From contig JBAIAA010001585.1 in the NCBI GenBank assembly GCA_037893245.1, positions 1-64,000 of the forward strand: DNA of 64,000 nt, read 5' to 3'. The translations under genes and the position numbers were made by a program. Positions 26,395 to 38,208 of the stretch are shown here, in pieces. Origin of the DNA: Crossaster papposus (lineage: Eukaryota; Echinodermata; Asteroidea; Velatida; Solasteridae). The notes beneath the pieces were generated by a model. That model searched no databases. It was not told the origin of the DNA and saw only the letters and a program-made list of their open reading frames with translations. Positions within the stretch are counted from its first letter, which is position 1. Each line of letters begins with the position of its first letter.

Positions 26395-26641
26395 CAGGGG
26401 CCAATTTCATAGAGCTGCTTAGGCAAAATTCTTTGCTTAAGCACAAAAACCCTTGCATAATAAATCAGGTAAGGAGCTAGAATTCCATGCGATTGTTATG
26501 CTAAGCTAACAACAGCCAAGTATTGATCACAAATAATATACATCACATGGAGTTGTGGCTGGTAAGCTGGTTTTACTAAGCAAGAATGTTTTGTGCTTAA
26601 GCAATTTTTATACTTAAGCAGCTATATGAAATTGGCCCCTG
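26395..26641. mobile_element. CAGGGGCCAATTTCAT MITE, copy 2 of 3
   Basis: 247 bp. The left end CAGGGGCCAATTTCATAGAG pairs with the right end TATGAAATTGGCCCCTG. The interior has mirrored GCTTAAGCA-type words. Confidence 0.9.
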
Positions 26642-27414
26642 TGTAAAACAGTGCCCTTTATGTCAAAGAAGCATCGAGATAAATAAAAAAAGAAACAAGA
26701 TATTTTGTACGTACCCGATCGTCTTCACTTTCACTGTCGCACTGTTTTAGATGATTGCGTCCACGTGAACGGCAGCAAACGGAGTAGAGAGAGAAAAAAA
26801 AAATGAAAAGAAAAGAACAGACAACTGATAAATGCACAATAACCTATCTCATGAATATGAATGAGGTGTCCAATTCAATAGCTGGAACGTGTTTAATGAA
26901 TATGCATAAGGTACCCCCTCCCCTCCCCAGGCAGCAGGTGCAGAAGAGGAGACTGGTGTGGTATCATCGCCGGGCGTCGGCTGCTTGGGGGATCGAATAT
27001 ATGAATATTGATTAGGGGTATCATTACATTGTATGTGCATGGCTTCGGTGGGAAAGGAATACCTACAATTGATTGAACACAATGTAATCCATCAGTTCCC
27101 AAAAAATGTACAAAAAAATGGTGGGATGATTAATTATAAATATACAAATCTGAGTGTGAAACCAAGCTAAACCTACTGGTAATGTACATGTACTATTAAA
27201 GGTTTTTGCTGTAATCAAAACAATTATTTATTGATTAGGGGATTAGTATTTTATAGCAAATAATTGTTACACCTTTTTAGAGTTTTTGTTTTTATAAATT
27301 AGGGGCAGTATTTGAAAACAGTCAGGTTTTTCCAACAATGGTCAGCCTACCATCATTGGAAATTGAAACAACATTTCCACTTTTTCGTTAAAATGACAGC
27401 ACACCAGGGGCCAA
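26642..27414. other. Non-coding stretch with octamer-like words
   Basis: The block 26,840-27,080 contains ATGAATATGAATGAGG, TTTAATGAATATGCATAAGG and ATGAATATTGATTAG, clustered A/T-core words of the kind bound by POU and homeodomain proteins, in otherwise balanced sequence. No gene. Regulatory function is inference. Confidence 0.35.
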
Positions 27415-27651
27415 TTTCCCGGAGCTGCTAAGCACAAAAATTTGCTTAGCACAAAAAAGTCTTGCTCATTAAAAACAGGTTACCACCAAAAATTCTATGT
27501 GTTTTTCATGCTAAGCAAAAAACCACCTGATTATCAATCAAAAACAATAAAGATCACGTGAAATTTTGGTCTGTCACTTTGTTTTTGCCAAGGAAAAATG
27601 TTCATGCTAAGCAAAGTTTTGTGCTTAGCAGTTTCATGAAATTGGCCCCAG
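27415..27651. mobile_element. CAGGGGCCAATTTC MITE, copy 3 of 3
   Basis: Left end CAGGGGCCAATTTC, right end CATGAAATTGGCCCC. Interior GCTAAGCA words are mirrored. It lies only about 770 bp from copy 2. Confidence 0.88.
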
Positions 27652-28273
27652 GTGCCATGATTTCACAAGATGCTTGAGACTATTATCCACTTAGAGTCCA
27701 GTAAAATATTTCAAAATAATTCATAAGACTTTTTTTAATTTTAAACATATCGATATCCCCTCCCACTCAATTGACATGCAGTCACTGCACGACCAATCGC
27801 CAACCATTTTCTTACTGTATATTTTCCTTTCAAGTCTAAAACGAGTCTCGCATGATGTGAATAAGCAGAAGCACGCACAGGTATAAAAAAAAAAAAAAAA
27901 AAAAAAAAATAACGAACGGCAGTTCCGCAAATGATTGATTGCTGTCCAGTACGGCGTGAAAAATTTCCCCTTACTGATATCTCGGTCGGACACACACAAT
28001 TATTAGAGGCACCACGGGCATGGATTTTGGTTTCACGCTCCGGTGGAGCAATCTATCGCCTGCACGCACAGGCGACGCTCCCAAATGTTGAGAAAAGGTC
28101 AACGGGGTGAGTGATGCGCAAAGGGTTGGAGGTTGAAGGGTCGGAGGTTAATGAGCAGAGAGTTTTTTAAAACAAGATCATTTTGTCACCTTTTTTGGGG
28201 TGAAGATCTTGATTTTTCATATTACTAAAGGCCTCAATTTCAAGACTCTAAAACTCTAAAATCCCCTTGACAG
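27652..28273. other. Non-coding stretch
   Basis: An A25 run at 27,885-27,909. The rest has no exon-like frame, and the short frames on the minus strand translate the A run into Phe. Confidence 0.5.
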
Positions 28274-28476
28274 TTAAGGTAGGATACACCATTGGTAATT
28301 GTCTGAATTATCATGAATGGGTGGATTTGGGGGGCGGGGGTTGTATTTTATAGTAAATATTGTGAAAAGCAAGAAAACGGCGTTTGTTTTCAACCGGCAT
28401 CGGGCAGTGGTTCTTATGTTTATCAGGATTTTTGTTTTAAAAAAAATTAACGTTTTCGGAACAATTACAAGATAGT
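28274..28476 (+). mobile_element. TTAA-flanked MITE family A, copy 3 (3' truncated)
   Basis: Starts TTAAGGTAGGATACACCATT and follows the family through GGTGGATTTGGGG, TTTTATAGTAAATATTG, AACGGCGTTTGTTTTCAACC and CGGAACAATTACAAGATA, then stops before the right inverted repeat. Confidence 0.85.
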
Positions 28477-31186
28477 CCACGAAATGTCTTCACTTCCTGC
28501 ATTGTCTGAGGTCCACACAGTTTTAATGTTGTACACACAGATCCAGGCGCGAATCAGATTTTTAATTTGGAAAGTTAAATATCAAATTCATGGTACAAGA
28601 CTGAAATCATGCTTCATGCAAAACAAATTATTCAGTTTTCCTGCATGGTAAATTCTTCAAAAAACCTTTACAAATAAAATACATATTCACTGAAGAAGAA
28701 ATCCCTAATTCTGTCCACACAAATTATGCACACTGTTCAGTATACAGCTAAAACGTACAGGGTCGACAAATCTTGTACAGAAACCGCAACACAATAACGC
28801 TAAAGGGGGCTCTTCTAGCATCACACTACCGGTACCTCCCTAGTGACTCGACTGTCCCCCCAGCCCTGACAAATACGATGACTGGAGGGAAAGAAACAAA
28901 GAGAGAACAATCCAAGGTAACTACAAAAACATGCAGATTCAACCCAAGATGACAGAAAAATAGCCTCCTCCCACAGAGAGAGCGAAAGAAAAATACTGAG
29001 AGAGAGAGAGAACGCGAGAGACAGGGGAAAAGAGCTTGAGACAGGTTTCCTTTGGATGAATGAAGGAAGGAATGAATGAATGAATGAATGAATGAATGAA
29101 TACAGCCTAAGCTAGCCCGTCGGGATGTCAGACCCAGGGGAAATTATACGGCTTAGCTATCTAATTCATCCCGTAAAGGTCCGGTGGTGTACAGCATCAA
29201 AAGATTTAGGGTTCTCGGAGGGTTCCTGCGAGTATTACAGCGTAGGAGAGATGGCGCACTACGACTGGGCCATGGGTAGGGAAGGTTTGAGAAGGCAGCT
29301 GAAAGGAGGGTTTGCGGCACACTGATCTGAATGATCTGTTGTGACCGAAAGAAGTCGTATTACATGTAGCATCGGCAGCATTATTAACGACCACAAATCC
29401 TGGTGTTTTTTTTTTAGCTGTGCAGGGTCACAGCATAATTTTCTAGATGCTACTAATGATATCTACATGCCATGTAATGTACCTAAAACATGTTAGGCAA
29501 ATTTGTAATTACCAGTACATGTACCGGGTACTATGGTTACAGAAAATTGGTCTACATGTAACTGGGCATTTGAAATTTCGTTAACTTGTTTAATACACTG
29601 ATTATAGAAGCAAAATAGTTGTTTTTGTTTTATTGAATATTAAAAGGGAATTCTTTTGTACAAATCTGTAGAAATATTTTCTACATTTTAAACAATTTAT
29701 GCATCAAAGATTTTTTTAACCAGAATTTTAGTTTATGAAAAATAAAAGAAGAAATGAAAGAATAAAAACCCAGGCTGTTACCACAGTTCCCCCCCAAAAA
29801 AAACAATATTCCAACGGATAAAGAGCTACATTTGAGTATTCGGTTGATGATTGAATATTCAAATATTCAGTATAATCGGGACATCCCTATCAAATACTAG
29901 AGAAAAGACAATCTGCTGCTTTGAACCGATGGGTTTTAGAGACATCTTTTGTGAAGAGCAAGAGCCAATCGTCTGGGGAGGAGAGGGGGGGGGAAAGAAG
30001 GGCAAAAAGAACGGAACAGATTCCCCGAGGGAAAAAAGACAATGCACCGTCCCACAAAAGCCTTTCGGTGTATCTGCAGACCCGATCTTTAATAACCGTC
30101 TAAACAGTCCCGGGGTATACAAAAAACCATGAAGAAAAGGAAAGAAACACAAAAGAGAGCCTTCTCCAGGGGGAAAACGCCGACATCTATTCTTCATGGA
30201 CGTAACGTCTCTGCTGCCGCACCGAGCCGTCAACACGCAAAGCCGTGGGTTAATCTCCCATACGTGACTCCGTAAATGAACGAGATTGTGGGATTCCCTC
30301 GACGGGGCTTACCTCACATTGCCCACACATCTGCATCGTACCGTTCCAATTGCGGCCGAGAATCCCCATTTTCATCTTCTAACTTATTTCCACAATCTTT
30401 TTTCTTCTTTTTTTTCCATTTTTTTCCTGTATTTTTTTTTTTAAATTCGGAAGGGACTTTTATTTGGGACATGTATGTATTATTTTTCAATTAAATTTTG
30501 CTGTGTACACAACAGGCAATAGAACAGCTATTACCTATTATTTTGTTTTAGTTGAGCCATTGCTTAGGCCCCCAGCCCCGAGTTATGATTTTGAAAAAAA
30601 TAACCTTCTAGCAACCTGTGTGTAAAGTTTTAAAAATGTTGTACGGAAGCACCTCGAAGACGACAAAAAAACAAACACAAATAACCCCAACACAATTGTT
30701 GGTACACAAAATTATCTATTGGCTTTAATTCTCGCGTAGATTTTTTTCTCAAAAAGTCACACTTGAACAAGACAGAGCATAAATGCCACTGTACTGTCAA
30801 CACAATCGAGTCGTGGTGTTTGTGTTTTCTCCCACATAAGATTGAAATATTTGCGGACGGACAGAAAAAGAAGAAAAAAACGCAAGGAACTTGAATAGCT
30901 CCCTGGATCTAGTATTTTACAGCCGTCACAGCTGCGTGTAATGTCTGCCTGCCTTGGCGCGGCCAGCAAAGGGCAAAAGAACTAGGATTTACCTACCGGG
31001 TACAAATAAATAGAAACATTTGAATATGCTGGACTCAACTGTATAAATGCATGAGATCTGTTGGCTAGAAGCAGCTGTGACATGTAGGATAATTTTAAAA
31101 CTGGTTTAGAAAAATGTATATAAAACGAAATGAACAATAACAAAACAAAAAAAACTTAACTTAACAATAACCAAAACTGTTTAACT
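28477..31186. other. Non-coding stretch, nothing recognised
   Basis: Contains a GA-rich run near 28,980-29,035, an (AATG)n array at 29,056-29,102, ACATGTACCGGGTA words near 29,516, and pure A/T runs. The frame at 29,125-29,325 and the overlapping frames at 29,851-30,236 have no domain. Bases 30,000-30,360 have balanced composition without exon signals. Confidence 0.45.
29056..29102. repeat. (AATG)n microsatellite
   Basis: About ten AATG units, the first few interrupted by AAGG. Confidence 0.95.
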
Positions 31187-31349
31187 ATATGTGACCCAGC
31201 ACGAGTAAATGAGACACTTTGCGGCAAAAATGAAAATTGAGATTTTGATTTCATCATTTAAAGCTTGTTTAGCTTTAAATGATGAAATCAAAATCTCAAT
31301 TTTCATTTTTGCCGCAAAGTGTCTCATTTACTCGTGCTGGGTCACATAT
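31187..31349. repeat. Perfect 79-bp inverted repeat with 5-nt loop
   Basis: The left arm (31,187-31,265) and right arm (31,271-31,349) are exactly complementary over all 79 bases; the loop is TGTTT. The outer end reads ATATGTGACCCAGCACGAGT. There is no coding meaning beyond the mirrored frames. It could be a fold-back transposon end-to-end fusion, a MITE, or a hairpin RNA locus. The terminal ATATGTGACCC resembles the start of a different sequence at 41,826. Confidence 0.97.
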
Positions 31350-33560
31350 TATTCTCGATCTAGGGATTTATTTAGGCTTTTTGATAATAAAAAAATTTAA
31401 AAATTTAAAATTTAAAAAAAATTAAAAAAATTAATAAATTGGACAATTTAGGCAAATTAGGAATTAACTGTTGTGGGCTTTCAGGAGTAGTTTTGGTTGA
31501 TACTCGTCCCTGTTCACAGTATCATAAGCCTCATTTGACATGTTCTGTACTCACAACACTTGTGATCCATCTCCAACTAAAGCCCTGTACAGTTGCAGTA
31601 CTCCTGCATCTAAAACCCTTTATTGTGTGATTTACATACAACAGTGAGACTGCATTTTTTACAGTTTTTTTTTTACAAAAAAGTAGAAAAGGTAGGAGCA
31701 AGTTAAATAAAACATAATAATAAATTGAAAGGAAAAAGTAGAAATGCCTGAGTAGAGAAACTTGAAACGCCTGAATCATTTTAAGAAACTTGTGACCATG
31801 AAATTCTATAAATGAACAATGTCTCCCCTTAAATTTGTTATTATAATTTCTGCACACAAAGCCAGGAACTTTGTCGAAACTAAAATATTTGTGTACAGAC
31901 TATAATGGAAATTGCATTATGACTTCACGCAAAAAATAAATATTAATAATTAAATCTTATTTTATTGTCCACAGTGCACAAAAAGTGGAAATGTGTTTAA
32001 GTTAGACATTTGTTGGCGGCGGCAAGGCACTTGTCTTGTTGTGATTATCAGGGCAAAAGAAATTAGAAAAATAAATTGTGAACGTTTTGTGCCGTGAGAT
32101 GAGAAAAAAATGACATCAAAGCATAAAGCAAACCTAATATAAATGTACACACGCACATGTGTTAATTTTTCTAAAGAAATTTGGCCAAGCATTTGTCATC
32201 TTTTATTCAAGTCTTGGTAAAAATTATTAAAATTTCATTCAACATCAAACAGCACGAGCGCCAATTACAGAATTGGTTCCAGTAACAAGAAAACAACGTG
32301 AAGAAATTACAGTTTTAGAGGTGGGAGGAAAATTCACAGCAACATTCTGAGGAAAACCAACGGAATCAGGCAGGGACTGAAAATCCAATCTCCATATTGA
32401 GCCAGGATTCGATATTATATTATGCGCATATTATGTGTAAACATTAGTACAGAGGCTTATTGGACTTTTTTAACTGTTGTGTAAAGTTAAACAATAATAG
32501 TAGTGGGGACAAGTTCTTTTGTTGGGAAAAAACAGACCGAGTAGTGGGGACATTTTTGTTTTCCCATCTCCAGTAAAGGGGTCGAATAGGTAGAATTGGG
32601 TTAGAATATATTGAAGGAAAATAGAGAAGATGACAAATTGGGGTGATGTTGAAAATTTTAGGTCGAAAGAAATCTCTGAGTTTGAGTTTAGAGAGATTTC
32701 CCTTAGCACACGAACCCTATGGAGTGTCCCCATAATGTAGAGTACGAAAGGAATTGATGTACATGTATGTCAACAATACTGTCAATTTTTACACAGAAAT
32801 TAAATTTTGTTTGTGTCCCTTCCATGTTTTTTTACTGTTTCTTTCTTTCTGGTTTTCCCCCGAGGCAAAGGTTGTAAATCCAATTGATCCGCAGCGAAAG
32901 AGAGAAAGAGATAACAAAAAAGGGGGGGGGAGAGAGATCCGCGAAATCATCCTCACGGAAATTGCGCGCCACGGCTGCCACGATCGCTCCGGCACGCGGA
33001 ATTAAAAAAAAAAAAGGCGACAACTCCCCACGCCGTGCAACCTCCCTCGCCTGAATGGATTACATGTATAATTTAAGCATTGATTAATAATGTCTGGCCG
33101 TCAAACGGGGGACGGGAAGAGGTGGCAGAGGGGGTTGGAACTTTCTCGGAATTATTAAATGATTGAACGGTCAAACGGAAATAATGGGGGAAAGAGCCGG
33201 GTTATAGGGAATGAACGCAGTCACTTAGAATGGCCAACCAAATTTCCCGAATGGACATAGATGCCCTGGGGTAAACGTAGGAACAAAAACAACTGGGGGG
33301 ATTGTTGGTGATAAACATTGATTGCGTTTGCAGGAATAAACAGCGACAACGACCAAGCTGAAATGGAAGGGTATTGCAAGGAATGATATTAGGTAACTTT
33401 TTTAATACGGAATGCTAACGGCTATTTAAATAAAACAACTTGATACCAACATAAAATTGTATACATGTACATGTACTTGTATATACACTTTCAAATTTGT
33501 TAAAAAAATATGCTTACAAAAGTTGTGTTATTCTTTTTATAAAGACGAGATACATTTTGC
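31350..33560. other. Non-coding stretch, nothing recognised
   Basis: A/T-only low complexity at 31,385-31,440. Bases 32,860-33,360 have balanced composition with two GTCAAACGG words (33,099 and 33,171) and ATTGATTAATAATG, and might be regulatory. No exon or repeat family recognised. Confidence 0.45.
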
Positions 33561-33924
33561 TTAAAGGTAGGATACACCATTGGTAATTGCTTGAATTATC
33601 ATTAATGGGTAGATTTGGGGAGTTGTATTTCATAGTAAATATCATTTTAACTGACCTGTCCGAAGTTTTACAATCATGGATGCCGAGAAAAGCACGAAAA
33701 ACAGCGTTTGTTTTCAACCGGCATTGGGCAGTTATTCTTATGTGGACGGCGATCGCAAATTTGTTTTTATAAAATTATATTTTTCGGAATAATTACAGGA
33801 TATCTAGCGCAATCATTTTGCTGGATGCCTAGAATCATTATTTACTTTCAAATGAGTAAGATATTTCTTAATAATTTGGTAGTAAATATTTTCGATATCT
33901 GCAAATGGTGTATACTACCTTTAA
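33561..33924 (+). mobile_element. TTAA-flanked MITE family A, copy 4 (full length, 364 bp)
   Basis: The best reference copy: TTAA at 33,561-33,564 and 33,921-33,924, left AGGTAGGATACACCATTGG, right CAAATGGTGTATACTACCT. Internal landmarks are TAACTGACCTGTCCGAAGTT, GGCATTGGGCAGTTATTCTT, a GGCGATCGC word and GATATCTAGCGCAATCATTT. Confidence 0.92.
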
Positions 33925-33929
33925 CAAGT

Positions 33930-34130
33930 ACTCATCCTTCTATTCGTACTCAAGAATGTTTTTTGTTCTCGAGTACATGTACTCATACTCATGATAAAAT
34001 ACCCATACCCATACTCGAATTATGCATACCCATCTTCTCAAAATCGCCTAACTCAAATATTTGAACTTATGAACAAGTACTCGTACTTGTGGCAAAGTAC
34101 TCATACTCATACTAATGACAATGTAATCGT
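33930..34130. repeat. Degenerate TACTCATACTC / TACTCG cryptic repeat
   Basis: About 200 bp built of GTACTCAT, ATACTCATG, ACCCATACCC and GTACTCGTACTTG words with no fixed period, directly downstream of the MITE. Probably an expanded and decayed simple repeat. Confidence 0.7.
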
Positions 34131-34786
34131 CTACAACTCAGTAAATTAGTTGTCATGCAAGAGACGTTTTCATGACGGAGTAATACTTACCATATATCCA
34201 CTTCCGGATCGAGAGTGGGAACTCACCTACACAGAGAAAGACAGAAACATACCAAGCATAGTATGAACAAAAAAGAGTCCAGTATCAGGTATTTCACCGA
34301 GTACTAGCGAGATCTTACAGCATTATCAAGCTTTCTACAGGACAGGAAGTGGGAAATGTACATGTGGGCACCATAACCCTACAGAAGTATCAGGATAACC
34401 CCCTTTTTATTCATCTCTTCCATGGCAGAATAACAATTTTAAAATGAAAAAAATAAAATAAAAAATAATTAAAAAAAGAAACATTATTTAAAAAAAAAGC
34501 TGTTTGCCTTTCATTATGTAAGTTGTGGTCTAAGTGTGTGCCAAGTCTAAAATAATATTTTTAAAATAAAAAAATAAATAAAAAATAAATAAAATAAAAA
34601 TCAGTTAAAAAAGAAATATAAATTAATAAAAATTAGAAGATGTACTCGTAGCTTAAGACACAATGCCTCCTCCAAACCACCTAGTTAATTTGAGGATTTA
34701 GGCAGATTGGGGTTATTTATCAGGTATATTTAGTATGGACAAATGACCCCCCCCCCCCCCCCCCCCCCCCCATCTTCCCCATAACG
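34131..34786. other. Non-coding stretch, low complexity
   Basis: Two A-rich runs of AAATAAAATAAA type (34,437-34,500 and 34,555-34,640) and a C25 run (34,747-34,771). No gene. Confidence 0.55.
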
Positions 34787-34910
34787 ATTATTACAGAACA
34801 CCCTACATGTATTTGATTCATTTGTGTAAGACACATCCGTGCGCCATCTTCATTTACCACGCATACAGGTCCGTCCGTATACAAGAGCACGTCGTCTTTG
34901 TCCCCGTATC
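34787..34910 (+). repeat. Old local duplication, copy 1 (intact)
   Basis: Words TTACAGAACACC, TTGATTCATTTGTG, ACACATCCGTGC and CATCTTCATTT recur in the same order around the transposon at 35,720-39,207, which splits the second copy. About 110 bp can be followed by eye. Confidence 0.6.
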
Positions 34911-35674
34911 CTAGCCCAGTCATGTACCGTACATGTAACAATAGTTCCTTCCCACAATCCTACGGGGAATTGTCACCGTAAACCCCAAATGGTCGTCAGC
35001 GGCCTTGCCATGACTCACGAAGCGAAACGCCCCAGCTCCCAGCTGACAATGTCAACTGACCGAACATCAAATATCATCAGCGAAGGATAAAGATCCCCTC
35101 TCTCTCTCCCCCCCCCCCCCCCCCCCCCCCCCTTAAATAAAAAAAAAAAGAACACGAAAAAGAAGGTAAAAATAAAAGATCCCTTCGCACACTGATTCAC
35201 ACATAACTCCGGGCGCTATCAGGTCCGTTCATCCGATCCTTAAAAGCTTTTTTAATGCTTGTATGGATTTCTCACCTCCTCTGAGCCGTTCCTTCTCTAT
35301 TCCCCCCCCGCACCAGGGGAACGTTACCTTATAGCCCTTTTTTTAATTTCTCGTCCGTCCGGGCGCAAGATGCCACATTGTGTAGGAATATTGTAAAGCC
35401 CAACAACATCGTCTGTTGTGCTATCCTATACAACGTATCCCTTTATTCACAATTCCCCTTTCTTTTTATTTGATTCCCCTTCACCTTTTTTTCTGGGAAC
35501 AGGCAGGAAATGCTGGATTGAATTTCCCTCGAGGAAGGCAGGAGGTAGAATCAAAGTGAAATAATTGTCTGTGTTTTATTCCAAATGGTATTTCGGACAA
35601 ATGGGTTCAGCATTGTATACATGCTGTATCTGGTTGTTGTTTGTTATGTTTTTGTAATTTTTTTAAATTCTTAC
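34911..35674. other. Non-coding stretch
   Basis: A C25 run (35,108-35,132). Otherwise balanced composition (34,840-35,240 and 35,370-35,570) with no exon or repeat family recognised. Confidence 0.45.
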
Positions 35675-35719
35675 AGAACACCATATTTGAATCATTTGTG
35701 CAGCACACATTCGTGCAGC
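35675..35719 (+). repeat. Old local duplication, copy 2, left part
   Basis: TTACAGAACACCATATTTGA, ATCATTTGTG and ACACATTCGTGC match 34,792-34,845. The match resumes at about 39,208 after the inserted element. Confidence 0.6.
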
Positions 35720-36708
35720 TTAAAGGGATCGTATACGTTTAGTAATTGGAACCCACTGTTTGTTTCAATCCTATGTAGTTATACCGGTAGATATATACCA
35801 TAAAACTAACCTGTAAAAATTTCATTTCAAAAGGTGGTAGCGATTTTGAGATATTGCCGAAAATCTGGAGCAGTTATGTCCACGCAGGAAGAATAATCAA
35901 TCTGAGAAACGTCACTGTAGTAACGTTTCTCAGATTCAAATTTTTGGGGATAAAAAGTGATATCTTTTTCCATAACCGCAGTACTTCGAAGTGAAAAGTT
36001 TCTAAAATTGCATTATCAGGGTTTCCCCTTAGCGGTCGCCAGCTCGCCAAATGCGACCCAAAACAGCCACGGACGACTCAAAACACTGCCTCGGTCGTCC
36101 GGCCGGCGAGTTAAAATATTGAATACATTACATGTGATTTCCCAGATCAACTGTTTACTAGTACATGTACAGCAGTACCTTTACACAACAGTGCACGCGC
36201 ACGTGCATTGCAGAGATAGGATCGATACAGATTCGCGATGTTTATAGCCTGCTTGCTATGGCTAGCGCTAGCGCATGGCGCGCATGGCCTGTGCGGCACA
36301 CATACATGTACATGTACATCCCTACCGCAAGCGTACGTAAAAACGGTGATGGTGCCAAAAAGCCATGTGCTCGCCCCATGCAAAGCATGCATAATGCAGG
36401 CGCATTGTTGGATTGGTTTCCGCCGCACGCTTCAATGGACAAAGTTAAGGACCGAAACCAGTCCATGGCCGACATGCATGTATTTTTCCGTTACGCGAAA
36501 TGGTCGAATTTGACATCGTAAGATGTAAAAATGCCTGGCAAACAAACCTCAATGAAGAAAGTCATATCCTGCAGGTTAATTATCAGATCATGGTCGCCCT
36601 TTCCTATTTTTTTATTTTTGGCTTTTTCGCAATTTTGCGAAAAAGCCTTTGTTTTTGTTCTGATTTTTTTTTTTCTTCTTCTTCTTCTTTTTTCTTTTCT
36701 TTTAGTAA

Positions 36709-37175
36709 CCTAAACCCCATAGACTTTGTACACGTTTTTCCTGCACGTCACTTTTAGTAGAAAGCAAAGTCGTATTACCATAAAACTTAACCCAAGTGAA
36801 GACCCTATAGTAAGCTCGTGTCTCGCCGAAAAACGTCATGGTGACGTCATCAGGGGTCACGTGACGTCATCTTAAAGGTGTAATTGATTTAATCTTTGAA
36901 AATCAATAACAAATCAACCGCAAAAGACCGAAACTTAATTTTTGTGGCAATAGATAGAATAATCCAGGATCTTAATTTTATCTCGTGTGCATGAAATCAC
37001 GTGACCCTTCCTTCCGGTCTAAACCGGAAGTGCCTCATAATTTGAAAGTGAAAAATGATATGAACTTACTTTCAACGATGTTAGTGTCTGGCTAGAATAA
37101 ACTTTTCAAAAAAAATATTGGTGACGTCATAACATGTTATAGCGCCCTCTAGCGGCAGTTTGAAAAATTGTTAAA
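36709..37175 (+). repeat. Tandemly spaced block, copy A
   Basis: Matches 37,737-38,208 in order: AGACTTTGTA, CAAAGTCGTATT, CAACCGCAAAAGACCGAAAC, AATAATCCAGGATCTT, AATCACGTGACCCTTCCTTC, AAACCGGAAGTGCC, CTTACTTTCAACGATGT and CCCTCTAGCG. The copies are about 1,030 bp apart and about 80-85% similar by eye. Confidence 0.85.
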
Positions 37176-37736
37176 ATGAATAATCTGTTGATGTGTGTGG
37201 CGAAGTTTGCTGAAATCACTTTATAACCGGTGTATTTAATCAGCTTTATGCTAGGAACAAGTTGACGGGAAGAAAAAATTATGACGTCACCAGACCAGAA
37301 GTTAGAATGAAAAGACTCCTTTTCCTTTGAAAATTCCTAAAAAATTAATCCTGACAGATACAATCTTGATTTTTGCTCTAAAGGTTAATGTAAAAGTAGT
37401 TCTCGAACTTCCCTGTGTTTTGGGGCAAAAAACGAACTTGAACATACCCTGCGGCACCCTTGAAATGTAATCGTTTTGGCCTAGGTGCAAAAAGCATTGA
37501 CCCCTTACGTGTGTATGGCACACGTATAATATACATGCTAGTACATGTACGTATACACTGATAGTGTATTATGTATTGAGCGAATGTATCACCACTGACA
37601 TCGTTCGTGCAAGCACATGTACGCTCACCCAAGAGGACACTAGCCGCCAACCTGTGAAACAGGATGACGTCATCAAATTGCCCATGGGGAAGGGCGCCGC
37701 GTACGACAGGTAGGTAAACACGCTTTCGGCTACGCA

Positions 37737-38208
37737 GAATCCAACCCCGTAGACTTTGTAAACGTTGCTTGCACAATTCAAAGCACTTTTAACGGAAAAA
37801 CAAAGTCGTATTCCCATAAACTTGACCCAGGTGAAGACCCAATAGTGAACTCCAGTCTCGCCGACAGACACCACGAGGAAGACGTCATCAGGGCCACGTG
37901 ACCTTATCTTAAAGGCGCAATTAATTTAATTTTTGAAAATCAATAAAACATCAACCGCAAAAGACCGAAACTTGAATTTTGTGCCAATTAATAGAATAAT
38001 CCAGGATCTTCATTTTATCTCCAGTGCGTGAAATCACGTGACCCTTCCTTCCGGTCCAAACCGGAAGTGCCTTATAATTTAAAAGTGGAAACGATGCTAA
38101 CTTACTTTCAACGATGTAAGGCGCTGGCTAGGTTGTAAGTAACAAAAAAGTTAACAGTGACTTCATGAAATGTTAAAGCACCCTCTAGCGTCATGTAGAC
38201 AAATGTTA
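37737..38208 (+). repeat. Tandemly spaced block, copy B
   Basis: Second copy of the block at 36,709-37,175, same orientation. Between the copies lie 37,176-37,736, which hold two further TGACGTCA words and a TACATGTACG patch. Confidence 0.85.

Noticed and set aside
31209..31400. 63-codon frame across the perfect hairpin
   Set aside because: It is the translation of mirrored hairpin arms, not a plausible protein.
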